From: FEN-1219 sp039933105 | GTDB lineage: Bacteria; Pseudomonadota; Gammaproteobacteria; Steroidobacterales; Rariloculaceae | Assembly: GCA_039933105.1 (NCBI GenBank) | Contig: JBDTOT010000018.1 | Location: forward strand, 1 to 64,000 | Reading direction: 5' to 3' | Length of the DNA stretch: 64,000 nt | Shown: positions 1 through 9,090 of the stretch, in pieces | Layout of the letters: each line of letters opens with the position of its first letter | Numbering within the stretch: position 1 is the first letter of the stretch | Program-made: the position numbers and the translations under genes | The notes under the pieces: generated by a model | What the model saw: the letters and a program-made list of their open reading frames with translations, nothing else | Databases searched by the model: none | Told to the model about the DNA's origin: nothing

Positions 1-60
1 TGCGCACATCCCTGTGCGCAGACGGTCCCGCAAGAGGCGCTCGACGGACGCAAGCGCACC

Positions 61-1650
61 TTGCTGAAACGACTCTTTGTCGATGGTCGTGTTTCTTTTG
101 TGGCGGTGGTTGGCGCGGTTGGGCTTGCGGGCGCGTTCAGCGCTTCTGCCGCGCCCAACCTGATCGAGGCGGCGCGGGCGAACGACACCACGACGGCGCT
201 GGCCGCCGTTGCCGACAAAGTGGATGTGAACGCGAAGTCGGCGGACGGCACCACCGCGCTGCACTGGGCCATCTACCGCGACAACGTGCCGCTCGTGCAG
301 CGGCTGATCAAAGCGGGCGCCGACGTCAAGACGGCGAACGAATTCGGTAGCACCCCGATGGCGGAGGCGGCCGTCGTCGGCAATGCGGTTGTGATCGATG
401 CGCTGCTCACAGCGGGAGCCGACGTCGAGTCGCGCGGGGCTGATGGACAGACGGCGCTGATGGTCGTCGCGCGCAGCGGCAACGTCGCGGCTGCGGAGAA
501 ACTGATCGCTCACAAGGCGGACGTCAACGCGCGCGAAACCTGGCGTGAGCAGACGGCACTGATGTGGGCCGCGGCACAGAACCAGCCCGCAATGGTCGCG
601 CTGCTCGTGAAACACGGCGCCGACGTCGACGCGCGTTCTGCCGTGAATCAGTGGCCGCGACAGGTCACGGGCGAACCGCGGCGCATGTATCGGCCGTTCG
701 GCGGGCTCACGCCGCTCTCGTTCGCCGCGCGCGAAGGCTGCGTCGAGTGTGCGCGCGCACTCGTCGAAGGCGGCGCGAAACTCGACTTGCCCGACCCGAA
801 GGGCGTCACGCCGCTCTTCCTCGCGATCGACAACTTCCATTTCGATCTCGCGAAATATCTGATCGAGAAAGGCGCGAACCCGAACAAGTGGGATTGGTGG
901 GGGCGCACGCCACTGTACTCCGCGGTGGACGTCAACACGGTGCCGCACGGCGGCCGGCCGGATCTGCCGTCGACCGACACCACGACAAGCGTCACGATCA
1001 TCGAGATGCTGCTCAAAGCCGGCGCGTGGCCGAACGTGCAGCTGAAGATGCTGCAACCGTTCCGCAACATCGGCGACGACCGCGGCTGTGACCTCATGCT
1101 GACGACCGGCATGACGCCGCTGCTGCGCGCGGCGAAGACGTTCGACACGGGCGCGATCGCATTACTGTTGAAGCACGGCGCGAACGTCAACCTTCCGAAC
1201 GAAGGCGGCGTCACACCACTGATGGCCGCGGCGGGGTACGGCTCGGTCGAATGCGATGCCCGCGGCTACGGCCCAGGCATTCCGCACTACCAGACGCCGG
1301 ACGTGCAGGCGAAGTCGATTGAAGCGCTGAAGCTGCTGCTCGACGGTGGCGCTGAAATCGACAAGCGCACGCTCGGCACGCGCGCCGCCGCGCGAAGCCC
1401 CGGCCGCACGGCGCTATACGGCGCCGCGTTCTGGGGCTGGAGCGACGTCGTCGACTATCTCGTCACGCGCGGCGCGAAGATCGACGTTGCGGACCGGACT
1501 GGCCTCACGCCCGTAGATGCGGCGATGGGCCGGGCGGGCGGCCACGGCCGCGGCTCGACGATCGAGGTCTACGAGAAGACGTCGGCAAAGCTCACAGAAC
1601 TCTGCAAGCAGAAGAGCGGCTGCGACCTGACGAGCCCCGACCGCGGCTGA
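61..1650 (+). CDS. Exported ankyrin-repeat protein
   Basis: Predicted protein of 529 residues. Residues 1-31 form a signal peptide (basic start, hydrophobic core, Ala-rich end near ASAA), so the protein should act in the periplasm or outside. From about residue 62 onward there are repeated ankyrin units (GxTALHWA, GADVxxxxxxGxTPL patterns; at least eight by eye, including around 62-90, 95-123, 129-156, 164-190, 215-245, 248-275 and near the C-terminus around 455-485). Ankyrin repeats normally bind other proteins; no enzymatic domain is visible. The chosen start is a TTG at 61; the frame stays open to the first base of the window, so a start upstream of the window or a GTG at 100 cannot be excluded. 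No clear Shine-Dalgarno precedes 61. It ends directly against the convergent asparagine synthetase gene with no spacer. Confidence 0.75.
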   Translation: MLKRLFVDGRVSFVAVVGAVGLAGAFSASAAPNLIEAARANDTTTALAAVADKVDVNAKSADGTTALHWAIYRDNVPLVQRLIKAGADVKTANEFGSTPMAEAAVVGNAVVIDALLTAGADVESRGADGQTALMVVARSGNVAAAEKLIAHKADVNARETWREQTALMWAAAQNQPAMVALLVKHGADVDARSAVNQWPRQVTGEPRRMYRPFGGLTPLSFAAREGCVECARALVEGGAKLDLPDPKGVTPLFLAIDNFHFDLAKYLIEKGANPNKWDWWGRTPLYSAVDVNTVPHGGRPDLPSTDTTTSVTIIEMLLKAGAWPNVQLKMLQPFRNIGDDRGCDLMLTTGMTPLLRAAKTFDTGAIALLLKHGANVNLPNEGGVTPLMAAAGYGSVECDARGYGPGIPHYQTPDVQAKSIEALKLLLDGGAEIDKRTLGTRAAARSPGRTALYGAAFWGWSDVVDYLVTRGAKIDVADRTGLTPVDAAMGRAGGHGRGSTIEVYEKTSAKLTELCKQKSGCDLTSPDRG

Positions 1651-3582
1651 TCAAGCGCTCGCCACACCGAAACGCTGGTGGAGCACGACAGTGCTCATCA
1701 ACAGCATGACGTCCGTATCGAGCATGGCGCGATCTTCCGGCGCGCGCCGGTCGAGAGTCGTGACGAATTCGCGCACCGCACGCGCGTCGAGGAACGGTAC
1801 GGAAGCTACGGCGTTGCTCGTTAGCGTGTCGTGGACGAGCTCCGACATCCGGCTCGACTTACCCGCGCTCTCGGGCGGGCTCAAGAACGGGTGCTTCTGG
1901 CGCTTGTACACCGTATCGGTCAGCACGTCGCGCGTGGCTTCGCGCAGAACGTACTTCTCCGTCAAGCCACGGATCTTCATGTTGACCGGCACGCGCGCCA
2001 GGAACTCGCCGACGTGATGGTCGAGGAACGGCACGCGGCCTTCCACGGAGTGCGCCATCTCCATGCGGTCGCCGAGCAGCGTCAGAATGTAGTCCGGCAG
2101 AATCGTCTTGCCCCACAGGTACAGCGACTGATGCACCGGCGCGCGGCCATTCAAGCGCCGCTTCACGTCGAAGGCGTCGAGTATCGCGCGCGCGCGATCA
2201 ACACCGTCGTACGCCGCCAAGTAGTCGGGCCGATAGCACTTCGACAAGCGAGCCTGACGCTCGACGATCGAGGAATACATGCTCGGCGTGAACCCGAGCA
2301 GCCGCTGCATCAGCGGCGAAAAGGAGGTCGCGTCGTCGCCGAGCAGGATGCCTCGCGAGACTCTGTTCCCCTCCTCGAGCCCCTTCCGCAAACGTTCGGT
2401 CTCCGCCGCATCCTGACCGGCGTTGTCGTAACGCAGCATGTCCATGCGAAAGTGCGGATAGCCGCCGAGAACCTCGTCGGAGCCTTCGCCCGTCAGCACC
2501 ACTTTGTAACCCGCGTCGCGCACGGCGCGGCTCAGCAGATACTTGGCGACGAAATGCGAGTTCACGCAGAGCGCTTCGCCGTGGAACAACGCATCGGCGA
2601 AGTGATCGGCCAGCAACTCTTGCGTGATCGGGATTGGCACCCACTCGGCGCCGGCCTTCTCGGCCATCGCTTGTGCGATTTCTCCTTCGTCGTAGTCGGC
2701 GTGATCGAAGCGCAGCGTGAACGCGCGAATCGGTGTAGACGCGTGGCGCGCCGCAAGACCGAGCACGGCGCACGAGTCAATGCCACCACTCAAGTAGCAG
2801 CCAACCGGTACGTCGGCTCGCAAGCGGATCCTGACAGCTTCGTCGATCTCCGCCCGAAAGCCTTCCACGTATTCGCGGTCGTCGGCGGGCGGCGTCGCGC
2901 TCGCCCCTTCCGGATAGTCGATGTCCCAGTACTGCGCGAGCCGTTCGCCGTCGCGATCCGCCATCAGATAATGTCCCGCCGGCACGGAGTAGACACCGAG
3001 GAAGGGCGTCTTGTTCGGCGCGCGCAAACCCGTGCCGAAGTACACGCCTTCCGGGTCCCAGCGCGCCGGCACACCCGCGGCGAACAGCGCCTTCATCTCG
3101 GACGCCAGGTACAACACGCCCGCGTGCTTTGCATAGAACAACGGCTTCACGCCGTAGCGGTCGCGGACTGCAAATAGTTTCTGCGCGCGGTCGTCCCAGA
3201 TCGCGAACGCGTATTCGCCGCGCAGCCGGTGCACGGACTGCACGCCGAGGTCCTCGTACAGGTGCAGCGCGATCTCGCTGTCACTGCGCGTGCGCAGCCG
3301 GTGCCGCCCCGAGCGCTCGAGCTCGGTTTGCACGCGCTCGTAGTCGTAGAACTCGCCGTTCGCGACGATCCAGGCGCGCTCGTCTTCGTTCGCGATCGGC
3401 TGCTCGCCAGTGGCAAGGTCGATGATGCTCAAGCGCGCATGGCCGAGCGCCACGCGACCGCGCGGGTCTACCCAGGTGCGCTGGCCGTCCGGTCCGCGAT
3501 GCCAAAGAGCTGCGACCGCACGATTCAGCGCATCGACCGGAATCGCTCCACCTTGCGATAGAGCCGCAACGATACCGCACAT
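1651..3582 (-). CDS. asnB: Asparagine synthetase (glutamine-hydrolysing)
   Basis: Makes asparagine from aspartate, glutamine and ATP in the cytoplasm. The protein of 643 residues has the two expected halves: an N-terminal class II glutaminase domain starting MCGIVAAL, in which Cys2 becomes the N-terminal nucleophile, and a C-terminal synthetase domain with the ATP-pyrophosphatase loop SGGIDS near residue 260. Length fits the family (about 550-650). The start was set at 3582 because a longer open frame exists upstream but only this Met puts Cys at position 2; a run of seven G lies 8 bases before it and can serve as ribosome-binding site. It stands alone, convergent with the ankyrin gene. Some members of the family modify peptides or sugars rather than making free asparagine, but nothing nearby suggests that. 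Confidence 0.9.
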   Translation of the reverse strand: MCGIVAALSQGGAIPVDALNRAVAALWHRGPDGQRTWVDPRGRVALGHARLSIIDLATGEQPIANEDERAWIVANGEFYDYERVQTELERSGRHRLRTRSDSEIALHLYEDLGVQSVHRLRGEYAFAIWDDRAQKLFAVRDRYGVKPLFYAKHAGVLYLASEMKALFAAGVPARWDPEGVYFGTGLRAPNKTPFLGVYSVPAGHYLMADRDGERLAQYWDIDYPEGASATPPADDREYVEGFRAEIDEAVRIRLRADVPVGCYLSGGIDSCAVLGLAARHASTPIRAFTLRFDHADYDEGEIAQAMAEKAGAEWVPIPITQELLADHFADALFHGEALCVNSHFVAKYLLSRAVRDAGYKVVLTGEGSDEVLGGYPHFRMDMLRYDNAGQDAAETERLRKGLEEGNRVSRGILLGDDATSFSPLMQRLLGFTPSMYSSIVERQARLSKCYRPDYLAAYDGVDRARAILDAFDVKRRLNGRAPVHQSLYLWGKTILPDYILTLLGDRMEMAHSVEGRVPFLDHHVGEFLARVPVNMKIRGLTEKYVLREATRDVLTDTVYKRQKHPFLSPPESAGKSSRMSELVHDTLTSNAVASVPFLDARAVREFVTTLDRRAPEDRAMLDTDVMLLMSTVVLHQRFGVASA

Positions 3583-3622
3583 CGTTCTTACCCCCCCAAA
3601 AAGTCGAGAGCCTAGCGTGGCC

Positions 3623-5035
3623 TCATTTTCGACCGAAATCGAACAGGTCTTCGCTCTTCGGCCTTTGCATTTTCTGCTCGAAGTATTCTTCCCACACGGC
3701 GGCCCACGGCCGGCCGTAGAGATCCTCGACCCGGTGTTGGAACACCGCACCCGGGGCCAACGGCGTCGCGCGACCGTTGACGACGAACAACGTCTGATTG
3801 CAGTGCGTCAGGTTGTTGGGCGGCACGTCGTTCAAGTCGCCCAGCCGCGGCAGGAAACGCACGCTGCGGATCGGCTGCACCAGCCCCTCCGGGTCATAGA
3901 AGACGGCCTCGTGCTCGAGCCCGAGGAGCTTGCCCTGCCCATCCGAGCGCGGCGTCCAGATCTCGATGGTCTGCAGCTTGCTGGAGTACTCCCAGCTGGA
4001 ATGGGTGAACCACCCTTGAATGTTCGATGTCCACGTGATGAGCGCGTTGCCATCCCAGAAACCGACGGTCTCGCCCATCCACTGCGGCACGTCCGCGCCG
4101 AGACGCGGCACGCTACCGGACAGATCGAAGTTGCGCCCCACGTGGACGTTGTGGATGGCGTTACCGGAGCCGCCGAGAAATTGCACGCGCGCGGGCGTCA
4201 CCATCACGTCGAGCGAGCCTGGGCCGCCGGGGCCGGACCACCAGCGCATGAAGCCCTCGGGCCGGCAGAACGTTTGCGACCACTGCGGTGCGTGATCATG
4301 CGCCTGGTGATAGAGCTGCTGGACGAGCCGCTGCTGATATTCCGGTGTGAGCAGCGAGAGAATCGTCGGGATCTGATTGTAGTAGCCAATGATCCACGGC
4401 GGCGGCTCGCTGAACTCCGGCGGCACTGCAGGCTTCTTTCCGGCGCGCAGGAGTCCGAAGACGACACTGACGTTGTTCGTGTAGCGGCCGTCCCAGTTCG
4501 GTGGCATGTGCTCACGCGTGTATTGCGTCGGGCCGCCCTTGGCGCGGGTTTCCGCGAGCAGCGCTTCGTAGTGCGCCTGCGCCGTGGCGAATCCGTAGGG
4601 GCTCACGATGTGCTCACGCGAATAGTCCACATCGCAATGACCCCAGGCGCCTGTCGCGGGATCGTCCTTGATGTACCTGGGACCGCTCGAGTAGTCGCCC
4701 CACTGCGAATCCAGCGCGAGCGGGCTGTTACAGCGGAAGTAGCGCGGATCGCGCCACAGGTCGCGGTCGACGTAGAAGTCGTCGCTCGTGAAGATGTCGC
4801 GCGGGAGCGGCGTGATCCCTTGCGGCGCAGCGCCACCCTTCGCGGTCGCCGCGTCGATATTGTAGAAAGGCACACCGGCCCCGACCCAATCCGCCTTCGC
4901 CGCCATGGCGGCGCCGCGGCCGACACTCTGCTGTGCTGACAGAAGCGGCGCGGAGCTGATCAAGACGCCGAGCCCTAGAGCCAGCGTTCTCATAGTCAGC
5001 ATCCGTCGGCAGAACCGCAGCTTCGAATAACTCAC
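3623..5035 (-). CDS. Exported protein of unknown function, large WDG-domain family
   Basis: I do not recognise a named function. The 470-residue product starts at a GTG placed 5 bases after a strong GGGGGGGAGGG run; an internal ATG at 4993 begins the typical signal peptide (MRTLALGLGVLISSAPLLSAQ) and is an alternative start. The protein is clearly paralogous to the one at 38114-39520: shared blocks include DIFTSxDFY, YFRCNSP, HYEALLxET, PEYQQR, PEGFMRxW, WTSNIQGW and a C-terminal GRPWAxVWEEYFEQ. The middle block (PEGFMR, then GETVGFWDG and a downstream HEAVFYDPE) resembles, in order and spacing, the smaller exported proteins at 40250, 48375 and 49226, so they may share one fold. Likely periplasmic. 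Stand-alone gene, same strand as asnB, 40 bases upstream of it. Confidence 0.7.
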   Translation of the reverse strand: MSYSKLRFCRRMLTMRTLALGLGVLISSAPLLSAQQSVGRGAAMAAKADWVGAGVPFYNIDAATAKGGAAPQGITPLPRDIFTSDDFYVDRDLWRDPRYFRCNSPLALDSQWGDYSSGPRYIKDDPATGAWGHCDVDYSREHIVSPYGFATAQAHYEALLAETRAKGGPTQYTREHMPPNWDGRYTNNVSVVFGLLRAGKKPAVPPEFSEPPPWIIGYYNQIPTILSLLTPEYQQRLVQQLYHQAHDHAPQWSQTFCRPEGFMRWWSGPGGPGSLDVMVTPARVQFLGGSGNAIHNVHVGRNFDLSGSVPRLGADVPQWMGETVGFWDGNALITWTSNIQGWFTHSSWEYSSKLQTIEIWTPRSDGQGKLLGLEHEAVFYDPEGLVQPIRSVRFLPRLGDLNDVPPNNLTHCNQTLFVVNGRATPLAPGAVFQHRVEDLYGRPWAAVWEEYFEQKMQRPKSEDLFDFGRK

Positions 5036-5144
5036 GTATCCCTCCCCCCCGGTGGATGTGTTACCAGATAGCCGCACGGCAGGTGCGCGGTCAATCCCTT
5101 CCCTAACTCTTCCCTCGCCGCGGCTGTTCGGGACATGATCTTAC

Positions 5145-5747
5145 ATGCGCCTGCTCGTTCTAGCCGCTCACCCGAGACCGCGACAATCCGTCGTGCAACG
5201 CGCCATGCTCGCATCGATCACGGGGCTGCCCGACATCACCGTGCGTGACCTGTACGCGGAGTACCCTGACTTCATCATCGACGTGCGCCGCGAACAGGCA
5301 CTGCTCGTAGAGCACGACGTGGTGGTGCTGCAGCATCCCCTGTACTGGTATTCGTCGCCCGCGATCGTCAAGGAATGGCTCGACGTCGTGCTCGAGGAAG
5401 GCTGGGCCTACGGCCCCGGAGGCACGCAGCTCTCCGGCAAATTTCTATTGAATGCACTCTCCACGGGCGGCCCGACGGAGGCCTACCACAGCAAGGGTCG
5501 CAATCGCTTCGCGGTGCGCGAACTGCTCGCGCCCTACGATCAAACGGCCTATCTGTGCGGCATGGGCTGGCTCGATCCGTTCGTGATTCACGCCGGCCGC
5601 AAGCTCGATGTCGCCACGCTGACGCAGAAATCGGAAGCCTATCGCGAGTTGCTCGTGGGCCTGCGAGACGGCCGCAACGATCCCGTCAAACATTTGGCCG
5701 AAGGCTACACGTTGCCGCGCGGCTTTAAGCAACGCGCGGAGCATTGA
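5145..5747 (+). CDS. kefF: NAD(P)H:quinone oxidoreductase-like flavoprotein, Kef ancillary subunit
   Basis: Flavodoxin-fold protein of 200 residues. It begins with the nucleotide-binding strand and loop MRLLVLAAHPRPRQS, followed by DLYAEYPDF, the HPLYWYSSPAIVKEWLD block and LNALSTGG, which are characteristic of the KefF/KefG/MdaB group of FMN or FAD quinone reductases (usually 175-200 residues). In enteric bacteria these proteins bind and activate KefB/KefC glutathione-gated potassium efflux. The next gene is a KefC-type antiporter starting 5 bases after this stop codon, so pairing as an ancillary subunit is strongly supported by context. ATG start at 5145; upstream GC-rich leader shows no strong ribosome-binding site. 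Confidence 0.82.
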   Translation: MRLLVLAAHPRPRQSVVQRAMLASITGLPDITVRDLYAEYPDFIIDVRREQALLVEHDVVVLQHPLYWYSSPAIVKEWLDVVLEEGWAYGPGGTQLSGKFLLNALSTGGPTEAYHSKGRNRFAVRELLAPYDQTAYLCGMGWLDPFVIHAGRKLDVATLTQKSEAYRELLVGLRDGRNDPVKHLAEGYTLPRGFKQRAEH

Positions 5748-5752
5748 AGGCC

Positions 5753-7606
5753 ATGCAACCCGAACAGTTCCTGCTCGGCTCGTTCGTGTATCTTGCCGCC
5801 GCGGTGATTTCTGCACCGCTGTTCGCGAGATTGGGTCTTGGCTCCGTGCTCGGCTATTTGATCGCCGGCGTCGTGATCGGGCCGAGCGTGCTCGGGCTCA
5901 TTGGCAATAACACCGACGGCGTCATGCACTTCGCCGAGTTCGGCGTGACGGTGATGCTGTTCCTCGTGGGCCTCGAGCTGCAGCCGTCGAAACTCTGGGA
6001 GCTGCGTAAATCGGTTCTTGGCCTCGGCACTTTGCAGGTAGCCATGACGGCCGCCGCCATCGGCGCCGCGGCCTGGCTCGTTGGCCACGCCTGGAAGCCG
6101 GCGCTCGTCGCCGGGCTCGCGCTCGCAATGTCGTCGACGGCCATCGTCGTGCAGAGCTTGAACGAACGCGGGCTACTGAAAACCACGGCGGGCCGCTCGG
6201 GCTTCGCAGTATTGCTGTTCCAGGACGTGGCCGTGATCCCCATGCTGGCACTGCTGCCGCTGCTAGCCGAGCAGACGGTAGCCGTGGACGACCATTCGCT
6301 CGTGGCTGGACTGCCGGGGTGGGCTCACACGCTCGCGGTGCTGGGCGCGGTCGCGGCGATCGTGCTCGGCGGACGGTATCTCACGCGGCCCGTGTTCCGC
6401 TGGGTCGCGGGCACGGGGATTCGCGAGATCTTCGTCGCGTTCGCGCTGCTGATCGTGGTGGGTATCGCGCTGCTGATGCAGCAGGTGGGGCTCTCGGCGG
6501 CGCTCGGCACGTTCCTCGCCGGCGTCGTGCTCGCGGAGAGCGAGTACCGCCATGAGCTCGAGATGGATCTCGACCCGTTCAAGGGCTTATTGCTCGCCGT
6601 GTTCTTCATCGCGGTGGGCTCTGCAATCGACTTCACGTTGCTCGCGCGCATGCCGGTCATGTTGCTCGGCACCGTGGCCGCCGTCATCGTGCTGAAGCTG
6701 GCCGTACTATTTCCGCTCGCGCGCGCATTTCGACTGCCGGTCGCCGCCGCCACGCGGTTCGCGTTCTCGCTCGCGCAGGGCGGCGAGTTCGCATTCGTGC
6801 TCGTCTCGTTCGCGCTTGGCCTCAACCTGCTGAGCGGCGAGGAAAGCGCGTTGCTCGTCGCCGCGGTCGCGATCTCGATGGCGTTCGCGCCGCTCTTGAT
6901 GATGCTCGACGACCGAGTGTTGCAACCGCGGTTGGCAGCGAGGGGCGTCACGCGGGCCGCAGACCCTATCGAAGCCGATGCGCCGGAAGCCATCATCGCC
7001 GGTCACGGTCGGTTCGGCATGACGATCGGCCGGCTGCTGCAAGCCAACCGCGTGCGCTCCGTGGTGCTCGATCACGACGCGGAACAGATCGACGCGCTAC
7101 GGCAGTTCGGGTTCAAGATCTTTTATGGCGACGCGTCGCGGTTGGACCTGCTCGAGGCCGCGGGCGCAAAGGACGCGAAGGTTTTGGTCATCGCCATCGA
7201 CGATCGCGAGAAAACATTGAGCATGATCGAGACCGCGCGAAAACATTTCCCGCACTTGAAGGTGTTTGCGCGTGCGTTCGACCGCGTGCACGCATACGAG
7301 CTGCTGGGCGCCGGCATCACCGACGTGTACCGCGAGGTCCTTGGCTCGTCGATCGACATGGGTCGCGACGTGTTGACGGCACTCGGCCGGCATCCGTTCG
7401 AGGCGCAGCGCGCAGCCGGGCTGTTCAAAGCCCACGACGAGCGCATGACGCGCCTCTCCGCTGCACACCAGGGTGACACGAGCACGCTGATCGATACGTG
7501 GCGCAAATCGCGCGCCGAGATCGCGAACGTGCTGGCCGCGGACCGCGGCGAAGTAACGACCGGCGCGGACCCGGCATGGAGCGCGCCGGAACGCGAAGAA
7601 GCGTGA
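5753..7606 (+). CDS. kefC: Kef-type K+/H+ antiporter with RCK domain
   Basis: Integral inner-membrane monovalent cation:proton antiporter of the CPA2 family, 617 residues. The first about 380 residues are hydrophobic with the family landmarks RLGLGSVLGYLIAGVVIGP, HFAEFGVTVMLFLVGLEL and ALAMSSTAIVVQSLNERGLL, the last aligning closely with E. coli KefC. A C-terminal cytosolic RCK (TrkA-N) domain begins near residue 410 with the dinucleotide-binding GHGRFG motif and an acidic residue after the second strand. In KefB/C this domain binds glutathione or its adducts and NAD(H), giving protection against electrophiles. The start was put at the ATG at 5753 rather than the TTG at 5744 because KefC homologues begin close to this point. 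Follows the kefF-like gene by 5 bases and overlaps the downstream start by 4 bases, so the three genes form an operon. Confidence 0.87.
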   Translation: MQPEQFLLGSFVYLAAAVISAPLFARLGLGSVLGYLIAGVVIGPSVLGLIGNNTDGVMHFAEFGVTVMLFLVGLELQPSKLWELRKSVLGLGTLQVAMTAAAIGAAAWLVGHAWKPALVAGLALAMSSTAIVVQSLNERGLLKTTAGRSGFAVLLFQDVAVIPMLALLPLLAEQTVAVDDHSLVAGLPGWAHTLAVLGAVAAIVLGGRYLTRPVFRWVAGTGIREIFVAFALLIVVGIALLMQQVGLSAALGTFLAGVVLAESEYRHELEMDLDPFKGLLLAVFFIAVGSAIDFTLLARMPVMLLGTVAAVIVLKLAVLFPLARAFRLPVAAATRFAFSLAQGGEFAFVLVSFALGLNLLSGEESALLVAAVAISMAFAPLLMMLDDRVLQPRLAARGVTRAADPIEADAPEAIIAGHGRFGMTIGRLLQANRVRSVVLDHDAEQIDALRQFGFKIFYGDASRLDLLEAAGAKDAKVLVIAIDDREKTLSMIETARKHFPHLKVFARAFDRVHAYELLGAGITDVYREVLGSSIDMGRDVLTALGRHPFEAQRAAGLFKAHDERMTRLSAAHQGDTSTLIDTWRKSRAEIANVLAADRGEVTTGADPAWSAPEREEA

Positions 7607-9072
7607 GCACTACTGCGCCCAGCCGAGCCCGCGAGTCCCGCCAGGTTGCGTCTGCCCGTGCGCTAGCCAATCAAGCGTTCTCGCGCGCGGCCGGAGCCCC
7701 GCTGATCGCCGGCAACAGCATCCGGCTGCTCAAGAACGCCCAGGAGAATTATCCCGCGTGGCTCGACGCCATTCGGGCTGCGCGGCGGCACGTGCACTTC
7801 GAGAGCTACATCGTTCACGAGGACGACGCCGGGCACATGTTCGCGGACGCACTCATCGCCAAGGCACGCGAGGGCGTGCAAGTGCGCGTGATCTACGACT
7901 GGTTCGGGGGCCTTGGAACGGCGTCACGTCGATTCTGGAACGGTCTGCGAGCCGGGGGCGTAGAAGTTCGGTGCTACAACCCTGCGCGGTGGGACTCCCC
8001 TTTCGGCTGGCTCAGTCGCGACCATCGCAAGACGCTTTGCGTGGACGGCGAGATCGGCTTCGTCAGCGGTCTATGCGTGGGCAGCATGTGGACCGGAGAC
8101 GTTGCGAAGAACATCGAACCCTGGCGCGACACCGGCGTCGAGGTGCGCGGCGCTGCGGTCGCGCAGCTCGACCAGGCATTTGCGACCGTGTGGGCAATCA
8201 TCGGTGAGCCGATACCGGAGAGCACTCTCGTCCAACCCGAAGCCGCCGCACACGGCGCGATTGCCCTGCGCGTAGTGGCGAGCACACCGGCCACGGGCGG
8301 TATGTTTCGCGTCGACCAGCTCGTCGCTGCGCTCGCGACGAAACGGCTCTGGCTCACCGATGCGTACTACGCAGGTATGCCGAGCTACGTTCAAGGCCTG
8401 CGCTCGGCGGCTCAGGATGGCGTCGACGTTCGCTTGCTCGTGCCGAACGCGACCGACGTGCCGCTGCTCAAGCCACTGACGCGCGCCGGTTACCGCACGT
8501 TACTCGAAGCCGGTGTGCGCATCTTCGAGTGGAACGGCCCGATGTTGCACGCAAAAACGGCCGTGGCCGACGGACGCTGGGCGCGAGTCGGCTCCACGAA
8601 TCTGAACATCGCCAGCTGGTTCGGTAATTGCGAGATGGACGTCGTCGTCGAGGACGAGGCGTTCGCTGAATCCGTGGAGGCGATGTACCTCGCGGATCTC
8701 GAGAATGCGAGCGAGATCGTGCTCGAGGGCCGCAAGGTCCGCGCGCAGAATCAGCCGCGCCATCCGAATCGCGGGCTGCGGCGCGGCGGCGGAAGCTCGG
8801 GGCGCGCGGCGGCCGGCGCCGTTCGCCTTGCGAATGTCGTCGGCGCGGCCTTTACGCACCGGCGCGTCATCGAACCCGTCGAGGCGCGCATAGCAGTTTG
8901 GTCAGGCGCCGCATTGCTGTTGCTGGCGTTTGTGTTCGCGGTGTTCCCGCGCGCGCTCGCATATCCGCTCGTGCTGCTGTTTGCCTGGATCGCCGGTGCG
9001 CTGCTCGTCCAGGGCTACAAGCTGCACCGTGCGCGACTGAAACGCCGATCGGAAAAGACGCCACGAGCGTGA
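7603..9072 (+). CDS. Phospholipase D / cardiolipin synthase-like protein
   Basis: Member of the PLD superfamily, 489 residues. Two HKD-type motifs are visible: HRKTLCVDGEIGFVSG about a third of the way in and HAKTAVADGRWARVGSTNLN at roughly residue 320. Each half supplies a His and a Lys to one phosphatidyl-transfer active site. Proteins of this design make cardiolipin by transferring phosphatidyl groups or hydrolyse phospholipids. Unlike ClsA, which has N-terminal membrane helices, this protein has two hydrophobic segments at its C-terminus (around residues 425-470), a ClsB/ClsC-like soluble body with a C-terminal anchor. The GTG at 7603 overlaps the stop of the antiporter gene (GTGA); an in-frame ATG at 7576 is possible. 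Translational coupling to a K+ efflux system may link it to envelope stress, which is inference. Confidence 0.78.
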   Translation: MSTTAPSRARESRQVASARALANQAFSRAAGAPLIAGNSIRLLKNAQENYPAWLDAIRAARRHVHFESYIVHEDDAGHMFADALIAKAREGVQVRVIYDWFGGLGTASRRFWNGLRAGGVEVRCYNPARWDSPFGWLSRDHRKTLCVDGEIGFVSGLCVGSMWTGDVAKNIEPWRDTGVEVRGAAVAQLDQAFATVWAIIGEPIPESTLVQPEAAAHGAIALRVVASTPATGGMFRVDQLVAALATKRLWLTDAYYAGMPSYVQGLRSAAQDGVDVRLLVPNATDVPLLKPLTRAGYRTLLEAGVRIFEWNGPMLHAKTAVADGRWARVGSTNLNIASWFGNCEMDVVVEDEAFAESVEAMYLADLENASEIVLEGRKVRAQNQPRHPNRGLRRGGGSSGRAAAGAVRLANVVGAAFTHRRVIEPVEARIAVWSGAALLLLAFVFAVFPRALAYPLVLLFAWIAGALLVQGYKLHRARLKRRSEKTPRA

Positions 9073-9090
9073 GGCCGGCGCAGCTGCGCT

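Noticed and set aside
1831..3177. Long plus-strand open frame opposite the asparagine synthetase gene
   Set aside because: Arg/His/Val-rich composition typical of shadow frames in GC-rich DNA; the minus-strand frame has clear family motifs.
9078..9089. GCGCAGCTGCGC palindrome between convergent genes
   Set aside because: No loop and no T run, so it cannot form a normal terminator hairpin; likely chance in GC-rich DNA.
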